A stretch of 64,000 nucleotides of DNA from positions 96,788,759 through 96,852,758 of the forward strand of contig ML679946.1 in the NCBI GenBank assembly GCA_007922225.1. Reading direction: 5' to 3'. Within the stretch, counting starts at the first letter, position 1. Each line of letters starts with the position of its first letter. The stretch is from Emydura subglobosa (Eukaryota > Chordata > Testudines > Chelidae). A program made the translations under genes and the position numbers. The notes under the pieces were generated by a model, which searched no databases, was not told the DNA's origin, and was given only the letters and a program-made list of their open reading frames with translations. This document shows positions 46,380-58,859 of the stretch, in pieces.

Positions 46380-46985
46380 AAAGGTTTACCTGAGGAAATC
46401 TCCATTTCTGGAAGACCTGCTGAAGGACTATGTCTTTTAATCTCCACTCATAAGATGATACATTCTTCTTACTTAACTCATCCACCAGGACACTGGCTTC
46501 TCCTGCTAGGTGTAGGGCTATGACATTGACTTGGTGCAAAGTGCAGCATTCACAAAGGGCATCTGATCTTACTCTCCCTTGTCTGTCATGTAATACATGC
46601 CTGCAGAATTGCCTATTAATACCTGTACTGACCCTTTAGAATTGGGAGAAAGCAGCTGCATGCTAAACAGATAGCCCTCACCTCTAAGACATTTATGAGG
46701 TCCATCAAGTCCGTTACTGACCAAGTACTGTGAGTCTGACACTAAGTAAGCTCCCCAACCCTTCCTGGAGGCATCAGAGATCAGTATCTTGACAGGGACT
46801 AGTGTTTTAAATGGATTTCCCTGACAGTTTGCTGGAGTACAATCACCACAGCCACCACTGAGGAGATAAAAAGCTGCGAATACCTGGACAAAGTTCTCAT
46901 GTGATCTCGGACTATAGAAATAGGTGCTGGAACTATGGGTGCTGGGCGGTTTGCTGCACCCCCTGGCTTGAAGTAGTAGTAATAA
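46360..46985 (-). pseudogene. DIRS RNase H and tether, copy 3
   Basis: RNase H shows SDASRKGWGAY near 46785-46750, containing the first catalytic Asp. The tether (46539-46380) reads VNVIALHLAGEASVLVDEL, then EWRLKDIVLQQVF and FPQVNLFAA. This is the domain missing from copy 2. Confidence 0.6.
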
Positions 46986-46989
46986 CCCA

Positions 46990-47800
46990 AATACATGGCT
47001 TTTGCCTTCAGCACCCCATCATAAAAGATTTTCCAGCATCACTGACTGTAGAAATCCTAGTCTGAGTCTTTGAAAGGGCATCACATAAGTACACAAGGCT
47101 ACATGGCTTAATAGCTGAATATAGATCCTTAGGGGGTTTTGAGGGCAAGCTTGAACCTGTAATATTAGTTGACAGATGTTCCGGAATCTCTTGAAGGAGA
47201 AAGGCTCTCACTACTCTGGAGTCCAAGATTGCTCCAATGAATTCTGTTATGATGGAAGTAGGTATGGATTTCTTTAGATTGACTATGAGACCTGAACAGG
47301 AAATTTGGTGCAAGATTAGTCCAACTAGATTGCTCTACCTGCTGTGCTGATGTCCCTCAAATCAGCCAATCGTCTAGGTAAGGGTATATCTGTATCCCTA
47401 AAGGGCGAAGGTTAGCTGCAGTGACCAACAAGCACGTTTTAAAAACTCAAAGGGCCGTACAGTGATAAAGAGAAATAATTATTATCAATTCAGAATGCCT
47501 GATGCTATCAAAGGTAGAAATCTGTTGTGCCCTTCATGAATGGGTCTGCATCCTCCCTTCTTTTTTGAAATAAGGAAATATAATCTTTCTGTGAATTCTT
47601 AAGGTACCAACTCTACTGCCCCCATATGGATCAGAGTCTCTCTGTTACATAAGGATTTTGTGAGATAGATCCCTGAAGAAAGATTGGGTGGCAGGAGGGA
47701 CACTGTAACTGAATGGTATAACCACCCTGGATGAACTGAAGGACCCAATGGTCCACAATAATTCTAGCCCAAGCCTAGAAGGTTGAAAGGCCAGACCCAA
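46990..47800 (-). pseudogene. DIRS reverse transcriptase, copy 3
   Basis: Motif C is YLDDW (47380-47366) and the thumb is SGLIVNLKKSIPTSIITEFI followed by GAILDSRVVRAFLLQE (47290-47180). Motifs A and B are degraded. Stops and shifts occur throughout. Upstream text (VDHWVLQFIQGGYTIQL, about 47.73 kb) matches the N-terminal RT segment of copies 1 and 2. Confidence 0.6.
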
Positions 47801-47929
47801 AGGTCAAAGCTGGGGGGCAGAAGGAGAGCGATATAGATGCACATAAGATGGAACAGTATCTTTGATTCTGCCATCAAAACTGCTTTTTCTGAACATGGCT
47901 TGTCTGCAAGGTGCCAGAGAATGAAACAC

Positions 47930-49330
47930 AGGGTCACATCTCCTGAAATTTTGATCTTTGTCTAAATTGATCAGAAGGTCTTTGATGGTAGAAATAGCTC
48001 ATGGTAGATGGCTGAGGTCTCTGCCTAGTGGGTGCATGCAGCCTGTAGTGTTTTCTTCTGAAAGTTGGGGTATATAGGCCCAAGCATCTTAATATGGCCC
48101 TAAGATCCTTTAATGAATGTAAGGAGTCATCCATTTTAGAAACGAACAAGTCTTGATGATCAAAAGGAAGGTCTTGAATTGTTGTCTGAATCTCCTTGGG
48201 CAGACCACAAGTAGATAGCTAAGAGTCCCCTTTCACAATAATTCAAGTTGTCACCACTCTTGCTACTATATTAGCAAAAACATCTTTGCATGCTTCTTTA
48301 GATTCTGCAATCAGTTGCCCCTTAGTATAAATTGATTTAAATTTGTCTCTTAAAACCAGAAGTTTGCCTATGAAGTCCACTGCTCTATCCCATTGAATAT
48401 AATTGTATTTGGTTTAGCATTGAGCCCAGATACTGTGAAATCCTGACCGATAGTGAACCAGAGAAACAGATCTTTCTGCCAAAAAGATCCAGGTTTTTTT
48501 TTCTTGTTATGGACCTTCTTTGGATCTCTCATTAACAACAGTGATGATCAGATATGATGAAGACAGATGAGTATAGAAGAATTAAAATACTTGCAGTAAT
48601 ATTTGATATTTATTATCAGCTTGTCTGGAGGTTGGTTAGATGGCAGGTGATGTTGCCTACAAGTCTCTTGCAGGTTCAGTGGGTTCTCAATCATCAATTG
48701 GTAGTACTCTGGTTTGAGTAGCTAGTTGTAAAATGTCAACAACAAAAAATCCTGACCAATTCAAGAAGAATTTGTAGTGTTTCCACCATCCTCCTTAAAA
48801 GCTCTTGAAAAGTCTTAAAATCATCTATAGTTGTAGGTACCAACAACATCATGGCATCCTCTGGAGAGGAAAATGAAGTGTTTTGAGTGGGAAGGGAAGA
48901 TTGCTAGTGATGTACTTTCTCCACCTCTTCCATCACTAGTTGCTGAATTTCTTAGTTTTTCTGTTTTAGAGGAGAGTGTGCAGGCTCTGAAGGATCTCTT
49001 TGAGAGGATCTACTCTCAGATCTCAATGGAGGAGGAACCTGATGCCCTGAATGGGGAGACCAAGGAGACCAGTATGGCCATAAGAGTGAGGCATTGAGGA
49101 CCCCTCTAAAAGTGGTATGACATGAGAGCTTATGCTGGCTACTCTCCATGGATGAGGGTGCAGATTTCCTGCTTGAGACAGATGAAGATGATGATGAAAA
49201 TTCCTCCAAAGGGGTAGAAGGGGCTTCCTAGAAGGGACAATCACTTGTCTGGCATAGCAGGATTTAAACTGATCTTTAACAGACACTTTATTCTCCAAAA
49301 AGTAAAGGCTAATAGCAGAGAACAAAAATT
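47930..49330 (-). pseudogene. DIRS gag-like region, copy 3
   Basis: Blocks include a Ser-rich stretch (EEFSSSSSSVSSRKSAPSS, 49209 down), an FK-F-LL-type gag segment near 48.75-48.85 kb, and MDDSLHSLKDLRAILRCLGL (48140 down), which matches the gag C-terminal blocks of copies 1 and 2. Stops separate them. Confidence 0.5.
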
Positions 49331-49569
49331 AGGCCACAATTTTTTGCACAGGGAGTAGATGATCTTCAGTCTTTCCAGATTTGTGTGACAGAGGCAACGT
49401 CCTTTGACTTTCTAAACATCTAGCTTTAACATCCAGTTGCTGTGGTGATTGGCCCTATGTAACTCTCTAAAATAGACAGATAAAACACCCAAAGTGGGCG
49501 CTCTGGATTATAAAGTAGTAGGGGGGGGAAGAGTTGTCATTCTGAAGAGTTACTCAAATAGTCACATCA

Positions 49570-51775
49570 TTGACTGCAGGTCTCAACTTTCATAATACAT
49601 CACCTTTGTATTTTTAGAATTTTATATATAGTATTGCACATCCACTCTGTCCAAAGTTCATTTTTAAATCTAATTTTCAAGATTTTAATTCTGACTAATT
49701 TCTGTTCCTATTAAGTCAAGTTTCTGCCTAGCACAAACGGAGCTAAGAAACCTTGTGATAAACATTGTGCAAGAGAGAAGAAATGGGCCAGCTTCCAAGA
49801 TTGTCCAAGTGGGGGAGCATAAGGAAATGAAACAAATAATGCACAAAAAAGGCAAAACACATCACCTCCCTGAAGCATAACAGATTACACCAAAGTTAGT
49901 CATTCATTTATGCATTTTTAGAACACATTGTAAGAAAAATTAAAAGTTGTCTTAGCAAAGCCTGCAATTTTCAGTGTATTAGGCAGGGCTCCATTCCCAG
50001 AGAGCAGACTAGTAGAAATTTCTCCTATTAGACTCAAGTGTCAGCAATAATATTTTGCAGACACCATCAGTCAATGCATTTCTAATCCTCAGCACTTGAT
50101 GGTAAGTAAAAGTATTAATTATGTATCTAACTTTCCCTAAATACTCCTTTGTTACTATTCAGCTCTTTCTGTCAGATTGCAAGCTCTTCAGGGTATGAAC
50201 TATTGTTTAGTGTCCTTTATGCTGTATAAAAAAAAAAACCCTATCAGCACTTTATCACTTGACATCAATTTTGTTTACAAAGCAGCCAGTGATAATGTCT
50301 AATGGATTTTTCATCAAAAGCAAAGTTTCATAAAGACATTCAGTTATACCCTCAAAAGGCGTGGGGAGAGATAACGGGACGGGACAGGGAGGGAAAGTGT
50401 AGCAAAGTGATCTTGTTTTTAGGAAATCGCACTGAACACTATGTAACTTGCCTCACTGCCATTATTTAAAGGCTTAAATGGAGCCAAACTGAAGAATGGA
50501 TTCATTCCTTTTTACAAGTTAATTACAGTAATAAATGTAAGTGAATTTACATGAGACAAACAGACACAAAAAAAATTAGCTTTCCACTGATTGGTAGACA
50601 GTGTTTCAAATCTGCAATTGGTGTTTTATTCTGAAATTAGAGAGATTTAGTGAAGTATTATCTAGACCGTAACTCTTACAAAATGCACTGGGCTCACTGA
50701 TTGCACATCAATCTTTGAAATTCTTAGCATGGTTTCTTAGTTTCCCACACTGCTAATTGCATACAAAGTTCACTTTACTGAGTAGGGGCCCCCTTTTTGC
50801 AGTTTTAAACAGGCCTTATCTTCCTCAAGAATGAAAATATGCTTTTTTACTTTCTTAAACTGGTCAATTTCTAAAACAAACACATTGTTTACAGGAAGTT
50901 ATTTCTCTGATAAAAGAGATGCTATCAAAGGTTGATTGATCCAAACTGACAGAACTACATTTCCTTAATTCTGCATGAAAAGTTCATGCACTACTTCTCT
51001 TTCTTGTGCTAGATTCTTTTCCTTAAAAGCAAAATACTTCAATGCTACAGTTAACTAAAAATAAATTTTAAAAGCAACTTACCTCATCAAAGCAGTATGC
51101 AAGTGGGGAGGATGAAAATGATTTTATTACTGTAAGGAGTTAAAAAATCCATCTAGGTATTTATAAAAAAAGGCTGCATGATATCTAGAGCTAAGCAGTG
51201 AATATAAAGTGATGAAAAAAAGACCTTGACAGGGCCCTTTAATCACTCACTACTCTTGATGCTGTTCAGAGAGGTGTTGAAGTTAGTGACTTTTTACTGC
51301 TGTAAAATGTTAAGTAAAGCATCCTCAGGTTATAATTGTTAGTGTTGCCCTTTCCACTTCAGATTCAAGTCTCTCTTTTTATTGGCTTGCCACCACAAGT
51401 GTCTCTGCTGTCTTCCAGAATGCTATACAATTAAGGTAATTTTTATACAAACACTTATCCTACTGAAAACAAAGTATTGCTGCAATTCAAATCCATGAGT
51501 TTTCTTAATGACATGGCATCAATCCTCCTTTAATACTTCTCACTAAACTCAACATCTGTGCATTATGTTGGACATGTAATAGATTTTAAGATTTCTAATT
51601 CCATCTTTCTGTTTTTCCTCCATGTTCTTGCATACTGTAGGTCATATTTACACATTAAATTCTAATTTTGCAAAGTGGTGTGAGAATTGCAATCAAGGGG
51701 AAAAATAATTCTGATCATGGCTTTGCCAGTGATTCGGTACATTTATAAGCAAAACATTTCAAACTAGAATAGTGT
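49570..51775. other. AT-rich stretch, no gene
   Basis: No coding exon recognised. A SINE-tail-like scrap lies at about 50168-50240 (GATTGCAAGCTCTTCAGGG). Confidence 0.4.
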
Positions 51776-51778
51776 CTA

Positions 51779-51860
51779 AGGGCTTGTCTACATGGATAAA
51801 TATACCAGTATAACTATCAGTGTAACTCCCTGCGTGGACACACTTATTGCAGAAGTAAAG
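51779..51860. mobile_element. TIR-element fragment
   Basis: GGGCTTGTCTACATGGATAA followed by TATACCAGTATAACTATCAG is a common short sauropsid TIR element start. A matching right end was not seen, though GCGTGGACACAC at 51832-51843 may be a degraded one. Confidence 0.5.
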
Positions 51861-53105
51861 TGTCTTTTTACAGTTTAGCTCACATCATGGAAAGCAACAA
51901 AATTTGACAAGAGTGCCTAACTTTAGTCACTTAAACAATAGTCTTTCAGTTTCTGAGAACCTGCAGGCTTCCACTGACATGACTGAAAACTTCTGAAATT
52001 CAACCCATTTACGAGCCTAAATGTAAGCATCCCTTTGAAAATGTTCTTACTGTGGGCTCAATCCAGCAAGGAGCTGCCCACTCCAGCAGTGATCCAGCAA
52101 CATAGTATGTTGTCTATGCTTCTATTTCCTAGCTAAGCCACTGAAGCATGTTTTTAAACAAGCTTTGAAATCCTCTGCTTGAAAGTGCTACAGAAAATGC
52201 AAAGTACTAGCAATTAGTTAAATGACAGTATGTCAGAGCATTTTTTAATAAATTAGGGTTTTTGTTAGTTTGTAAAAACCATTTTTAAAAAACTTGTGAT
52301 TTTTTAGGTATTTTACTAGCAATATGATTTCTGTAAGAAGACTTTCTACCAAAAAGTAACTGAGACACCTTACAGTTTTTGAACCAGCCTAGGAACCTAT
52401 CCCTACACAAACCATAGTATGGGATACAGGCAGAATATAGACCACCGACTAAATCTTAAGCTGCTTCAGATGCAGGTATGTGGTACAATCTGATTTTGCA
52501 AGGAAAACTGTCACCAACTTCAACAGGAGAAGAATTGGGAGCATAGTTTGTGCCTGTACACTGCTTTTTAAAATCCCTTTTCAACAACAATTGAAGCCCA
52601 GGGCTGGTAGTCTTGAAGACAATTTAAGCAGACTGCTGGTACAGCAGAACCAGTTTAGAACTATGTGAAAAAGGTAAGAGTTTTAACGTAGTGTTAGCCA
52701 GGCCCTTGGTCTAAACAAAAACACCATACAACTAAAGCCAAGTGTTTCTATTTAAAGAGACCTTGGGGTTTTATTATGTATAGAAGGTAGTGATGCAGGT
52801 GTTCTTGTAGGAAAACCTATTGAAAAGAGTACAAATTAATGTTAGTGTGTTTTTCTAAGCTGTGCTTTTGAAAACAAGTTTACACTGTGCTTTGTTTTCT
52901 TAGAATATACAGATGATTATAGCTGAAGAGTTATGACCAATTTTAAGACCATTATGGCTGAAAACCCATCTCTGCCATGATGCCTATGTAAAACTAATTG
53001 ACTGACAAAAACAAGCTTAATTGTGTGTTTTGTATCCCTCCCACTATTTGTCCATCTTTATTTTGTGAGCTGCTTGGGGCCAGGGATTATGCCTTCTTTT
53101 GTGGG

Positions 53106-53138
53106 TTTTTTTTTTTTTTTTTGGGGGGGGGGGGGGGG
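53106..53138. repeat. Homopolymer pair T17-G16
   Basis: Seventeen T followed directly by sixteen G. The G run could form a quadruplex; it is also a typical sequencing-length uncertainty. Confidence 0.9.
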
Positions 53139-54874
53139 CGGGAGAGAAGAAATCAAGCACAATGTGGCCCCTAAAGAAAATAGTGAATAACTGATGTGCT
53201 AAAAAGATATGGTTATCTATGTGTTTTCAGATTTTAAAGCCCCAAAATATGTACAAAACATACAAATCAATGGAGAATGCATGCATATCTGAGTCCAAAT
53301 TTTGATCCTTTATTATTTACTTTTATATGCCATTGCAAGCAAGTGGAACAAACATCAGCTAGTAAATGGGAAAAGTGGTTTTTTTGTTTGTTTTTTAATT
53401 CTGGTTGAAGAAGTTGGTGAATGAGACAACAAATACTACATTCTTAGATTACTTTATTATACTCTCAGAGAGGGTTTTTGGCTGAAAGAGCAGCAACAAC
53501 ATTTACAATTTGCACAGTATCTTTAGATTTGAAACTCCAGCAAAAGCAGCTAAGTGAGAACACTTCCAGAGGCAGTGCCCATTTCCCAATAAATCCTCTG
53601 CTCCCCCAAACACATTATAGAACATGTTTGGCCTACCACTAAAAAGTCACATAGCCTCAGACACCTGGTTCTGGTCATTTGTCAAGTGGCTCATCCCCTT
53701 ACCTTACTCAATCCAACAGGGTTTCCTGCTAACAAACAGCATCGTTTTAACCAGTTACATGTTCAAGTAATTGTTGCCTATTTTCTAAGAACCCCAACTC
53801 AGAAAATGATCCCTATTCAAGACAGCACTTGAACATGTGCTTAAGTACCACTTAAGTCAATGGCACTTATGTGCTGCTCTGAATAAGGGTGCTTTTTAGA
53901 ATCAGAATCTTAGACAGTAGATTTAACAATGCTGCTATCAATAAGCAGATCTCCTCCTCCCCAAAAGCTTTTTAGGGATCCTCGACCGCATGTAAAACGC
54001 AGCAGTTAAGCCCCTTCAGACCTGTTAGAAATGTGTTTCCATTACAGTGCTATAAAACACAAATCAGAATTAAAGACAAAGCTAATATTCTGAAACTAAT
54101 GTGCTCTCTAAATATTTAAAGTATCACTCCAACCCCCCAGTGAAGTGCTAACACAAGAACTCTGTTAATGTTGGCCGAACCACAATTTAACACCCTCCTG
54201 ATGCTTTTTAAATATCACATCAAAAACAAAACATCAGAAGTCATGACAGTTCCTTGGCGGGATAACGAAACCAACAAGCACCCAGGACATTGGGTTGTAG
54301 TGACTGCATCCCCTCTTATACAACAGAAATAGAGCACAAGTCTTGAGAGATTTATGAGAGCAGGCATCTCTGTAGAGCTTGTAAAGGAACAACATGATAG
54401 GCAGAAGCAATCCCAACACTTCTGGTGTACTGCTGTCACCCAGCCCAGACGCTGGAGTTTCCAGAGTGTTGCAGCCTTTGGAGGACACTTCTAAACAGGA
54501 AAGATTTGGGGGTGCCAGAGATACATTAGCAACTCAGCAAAATGGTGTCATCTCTGCTGTTGAGAGCTACTACTAGGGCAGCTCTTTTAAACAGACAGTG
54601 GCAAAAGGGAGAAAAAGCTGGACAGAGAAACAGACACGAGCTTGTTAAAGAATGAGAATATTGTTTTCCAGTGGATTTCTGGATATATACATCTAATCTA
54701 AGCATGTAGTTATGCTTCTGGAAGGAAAACTTGTAACGAATTACAAAGTCTCTAACTTAATGGCATAAGACAGCTTTTTTGACTTGCACATAAGAAAACT
54801 AGTTCACAATATATACACATGCATAGTACGTATATTATGTCTAGGTATACTTAATCCTTCATCAGTGTGGGGGG

Positions 54875-54945
54875 GAAAGGTGAGGGTCTGGACTAGATGA
54901 CCTCTTGAGGTCCATTGCAGCCCTGCATTTCTATGATTCTATACA
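54875..54945 (+). mobile_element. CR1 3' end scrap
   Basis: GGTCTGGACTAGATGACCTC and the terminal octamer-like TTTCTATGATTCTATAC are the classical CR1 3' terminus. Confidence 0.7.
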
Positions 54946-54984
54946 TGGGCAAAGGAAAAGTGTTCATTTTTTTGTAACATAAGC

Positions 54985-55090
54985 AAGCTCTTAGGGGCAG
55001 GGACTGTCTTTTTGTTCTGTGCTTTAAAGTGCCAAGCACAATGGGGTTCCTGTTCATGACTGTGGGTCCTACATGCTACAATAACAAACA
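54985..55090 (+). repeat. Sauropsid SINE/LINE-tail repeat
   Basis: GCTCTTAGGGGCAGGGACTG and AGCACAATGGGGTTCCTGTT belong to a very common reptilian interspersed repeat. Family name not assigned. Confidence 0.5.
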
Positions 55091-55777
55091 AACATGGCAT
55101 GAAATAAAGTTTGCCATGATCTTTTCTGAAACTATGGCATAAAAGATATGCATTCCTGATATTTCACTATTTTATCATAAATTTAGAAAATTAAATTGGC
55201 TTTGTTTCTGTAGTCAATGCACTCACTTAGTTCAAATATAAGCTATAGGAAAGCCAGAATTTCTTTAACATGTTATTTGTTATAGGAGTTCATATTATAA
55301 ATAAGAGGTGAACACATGCACAAAATATATTCAAGTGTTTTGAGCAATTGTGTACAAAGGCTTTTCTGTTTCTTTTTTTAAGCAAGCTTCAGTTTGGAAG
55401 CAAACTGGAGACTGATTATAAGAGAATCTACACAAATGCAAGTGTTTACTATGATTCTTCAAAGCATGTCTATAGTTCCAGGAAGAATCAAATAAATTTC
55501 TCCTAATACACTATTCCTGCTGTGCAGCCTACTTGTTTCTGGTTCACACCGATGGAAAAGTATTTTTATGTATAAAATTTTCCTATTAATTTATTATCTG
55601 TATTACTGTAGCACCTAGGAGCCCTAGTCATGCATCTTTCCTAAAGTTTTTGAGGCTTTAAAATTAAAGCTAAATTAATGCCCCATCCCCTTGATACTGT
55701 ACACCACAGCAATAAAGGCATGCTATACAATGTTTGTGTGATTAATGTGTATATGTATAAATAAAATAGTGGAAGGT

Positions 55778-55881
55778 TTGTCAGGGTGACAAGTTATTGT
55801 TGGCTTCTAACAGCTTTCTAAAGATTTAACAGTGATCCTTGCACCAAATATTTGTGTAACTGTAAAATAGAGTTCAGGAAC
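55778..55881 (+). repeat. 104-bp repeat, copy A
   Basis: Matches 58519-58622 with about eight differences. It starts with the palindrome TTGTCAGGGTGACAA. Confidence 0.8.
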
Positions 55882-57749
55882 ACCTAGATTAGCTGTATAT
55901 AAATTTTAAATGTTAGGTTTTCCTAAATGACACACATGAAATACTAACTCTACAATACAACTCTCTCCACCCCACCCACTTCAGTCTGAACATCTTCAAA
56001 ATATTTTTTATTTGCACTTTTTGTATATATATCTGAAAGTTGACAATGACTGGGTAGGTGGCAAGTTGTGATCATTACTACTAACTGGCCCAGAACTGCA
56101 CACACCCTATAAGACTTGTTACCAGTCACCCTCACCCGTAGCTCACTTATTTTCTTGCCACCTTGTCTCAGACTGTAAGCTAACAGTGCCTAGAGCAAAC
56201 AAAACCCAGCCTCATTGTAGTCTTTAGCCTTTACCACACTAATAAATAAATGGTATCTAAATCTACAAGACAGATGTATAAAACAATGGCAATATTTTAA
56301 ACTACTTAAACTTATATTCATCTACTTTACAATAACTATATTCAGTTACAAATATTTCCCAAACACAATAGAGGCAATTATTTCAATTTTATTTGCATAT
56401 TTTAAAAACAAATAAAAATATCAGCAATTCACTAAATTTACTAATACATGTCAAACCACATACAGTAGGCAGATGATGTTTGAGTTGCAATTTTTAGGCT
56501 TTTATACAACAAATATTTTTATAGGTTTCATTACTTTAGAAGAGGATTTACACTATATGAAACTTATTTGAACATTACTGAATCAAACCGCTGCATAGTC
56601 TCTTCTTGCCAATAGGTTTCTTGATTATTTAGGAAGGCTGCCTTTCCAAGTCAGTTGAAGTAAACATCCACCTCCCAGCCCTTCCATGTGTTATAGCTGA
56701 GTGTAGGATGTTTACATGAACTAAAAATCAGTGAAAATATGAATACTGCATTGGCAGTCAAGATACACAAAATACACTTTTGAATGCACCGTACTTCAGT
56801 ACATTATGTAAACTACATCTAGGAGGAATGCACAGTACACATCTGATAGGGTTATTACGCTTTAAGAAATCAGAAAGCACGTTTGACATTTGGATGTTAA
56901 TTCAAAACACACACTCCCAGATGTTGGGCTACAGGGGTCCAAGCAATGGAGAAGCAATCTTCAGAACCCTTGGGATAAGGTGCTCTTGCTGCACTTACTT
57001 AGTAAGGTTTCTTTGAGCTCGATCAGAGTACAGATACTCTCAACAGCTTTCTATAATCTCCATTTCACGATTATTTCTGATACAATTAGTTTTCAAAAAT
57101 TGAAACAAGGGGATGCCATGTTTGTGAGAAATATAAATTGTAGGTTTACAATGACTGAAAGCTCAAAAAAAGATACAATTGGCTCAGCTGCATCTGCATA
57201 AACCCAAGTCTCCCACCTTATCTCTTGTCCAAACCATACTAGAGTGCTCAGTGGCAGCCATTGCTCTTCTCATCACAAAGTCTATAACAATGAAGAAGTG
57301 GGGATAGCATCCACCTTTGCCTCACGCCATTAACAATCTTAAACTATTCTGTGCCTCCGCTCTCTCCTGATGGAGCACGTAGACTCTTCATACAAAGCTT
57401 TTATCAAATTAATCTCTGCTGGAATTCCATGTCTCAGGATCTTCCAGACGGCTTCTATGTGGACACTATCAAACACTTTCATAAAAATCAGTGAAGTTAA
57501 AAGACATCTTCTGATGCTGTTTGAAGCTTCTCTAGGTGAAAAATTGACCTGACCACAACCTACCAGATCAACACTTAGCTTGTTCTTCCCTGAGTACTTG
57601 GTCAACAGCTGTTTTCATCTATTCAAAAATGATAATGCAAAACTTTTCCAGATATAGGTAGGAGGGTCACCCCTCTCCATTGATCACAAATAAGCAGGTT
57701 CCCCTGCCTTTTTTAGGCATTTTGCAGATCCAGCTAACAGGCAGGACTC

Positions 57750-58170
57750 TCTGTCCAAGCAGGTCCCCCATGGGACCTTCATGGGAAGGGTTGGAAGGAC
57801 TTTGGCCTACTGAGGCCCTATAGGAGTGATAGTGACCACTAGTGAGCTTTTAACATGCGTGCAGGAACTTTTATTGTTTTGCACTTACCTTAAGAATAAA
57901 TGCGCTTGCCTAGAAATGGATGTGTGGTAACTTATAACTGCTGGCAATTGCCATAAGCCTTTGGAGGGAACCAAAACAAAGATGGAGGCCTGTTTAGTCA
58001 GTCTGGGTTTTTGGGATATCACAGTGTAGGCAGGGAACTGGTCAGGAGGAAAAGAAGTGGGTCTCTGACTAGACAAAGTGACCGATGAGGGGCCAGAAGC
58101 CTAGAGTGCAAGCCCTTGGTGGACCATGGAGGAAACACAGTGCAGTTGCCCTAAAGTGAAACCACCTTTT
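57750..58170. repeat. Unclassified insert within the LINE fragment
   Basis: A roughly 420-bp segment without LINE homology lies between two LINE blocks. It has an AATAAA at 57894 and a GGAGGGAACCAAAACAAAGA stretch at 57965. It may be a solo LTR or SINE; its ends were not determined. Confidence 0.3.
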
Positions 58171-58518
58171 TTCCCCACCTTTAGGGCATATTTTCCCCCA
58201 AACCATACTGTACAACCTGTAAATGTAATTTCACCATCACTTCCTCTCCAGTTTTTAACATTTCAGCATCTATCTTACCAGACTGGTGCTTCACCACTCT
58301 TCAGTTGCTTCATGGCCTTAGTTACTTCCTCAAAGGAGGTTACTTCTAGTGATATAGGTAAGTCAACTATTTCCTCACACCGCTCACTGTGTTAGTGGTT
58401 CTGACTGGTTGAGCACAGCCTACATATGTTCTGTCCAACTGGTTCTCTGACCTTCCTCTGTGGTTAAAATTGTACCATATCAAGTCTTCACAATGCCGCA
58501 CTGATTTAATAATTGTGA

Positions 58519-58622
58519 TTTGTCAGGGTGACAAGTTGTTGTTGGCTCCTAACAGCTTTCTAAAGATGTAACATTGATCCTTGCACCAAGTATTTGTGTA
58601 ACAGTAAAATAGAGTACAGGAA
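58519..58622 (+). repeat. 104-bp repeat, copy B
   Basis: Near-identical to 55778-55881. It lies between two blocks of the LINE fragment and so probably inserted into it. Confidence 0.8.
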
Positions 58623-58859
58623 CTATTGTACTTAGATATTAGAAAAAGCTTTTTTCTAATCCCATCTTGTACACCTGCTCAGCTTCTCTTGCTTTATTTT
58701 CCATGCACTCTCTTTCATCTCTTCTGGCTAATCTTTTAACTTCTCTTCGTCTACATATTTTTGTTGCAGAATATTTCTTTCACTGCTGTCTCATTCTTGC
58801 TGGATTCTCTTATTCAATTCTTGCATTGGCTTAGGACTATATTCAAATTTATTACCAAC

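Larger units (their letters stand above)
46070..49570 (-). mobile_element. DIRS-type retrotransposon, copy 3, old
   Basis: The minus strand carries, from 49.5 kb down, a leader-like terminus (CATTCTGAAGAGTTACTC region, 49540), gag remnants (48.0-49.3 kb), RT (about 47.0-47.8 kb), RNase H with tether (46.35-46.98 kb) and only the end of the tyrosine recombinase (46.10-46.38 kb). The 3' border at 46070-46135 holds GGTTACTTAC and TTGGTTACTC text resembling DIRS termini. Multiple stops are present. Motif C of RT is intact as YLDD, unlike copies 1 and 2. Confidence 0.75.
51860..57200. other. AT-rich stretch with repeat scraps
   Basis: No gene recognised. It contains the T17/G16 run at 53106-53138, a CR1 3' end at 54875-54945, and SINE-tail-like pieces near 53035-53095, 54985-55090 and 56160-56245. 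Open frames on the minus strand at 54215-54488 have no recognisable domain. Confidence 0.4.

Noticed and set aside
54215..54488. Two overlapping minus-strand open frames of 74 and 84 codons, one with a hydrophobic stretch
   Set aside because: No recognisable family, no splice or promoter context; the overlap in two frames suggests chance.
56890..57201. 103-codon plus-strand frame
   Set aside because: No recognisable motif; borders the antisense of a LINE fragment; probably chance.
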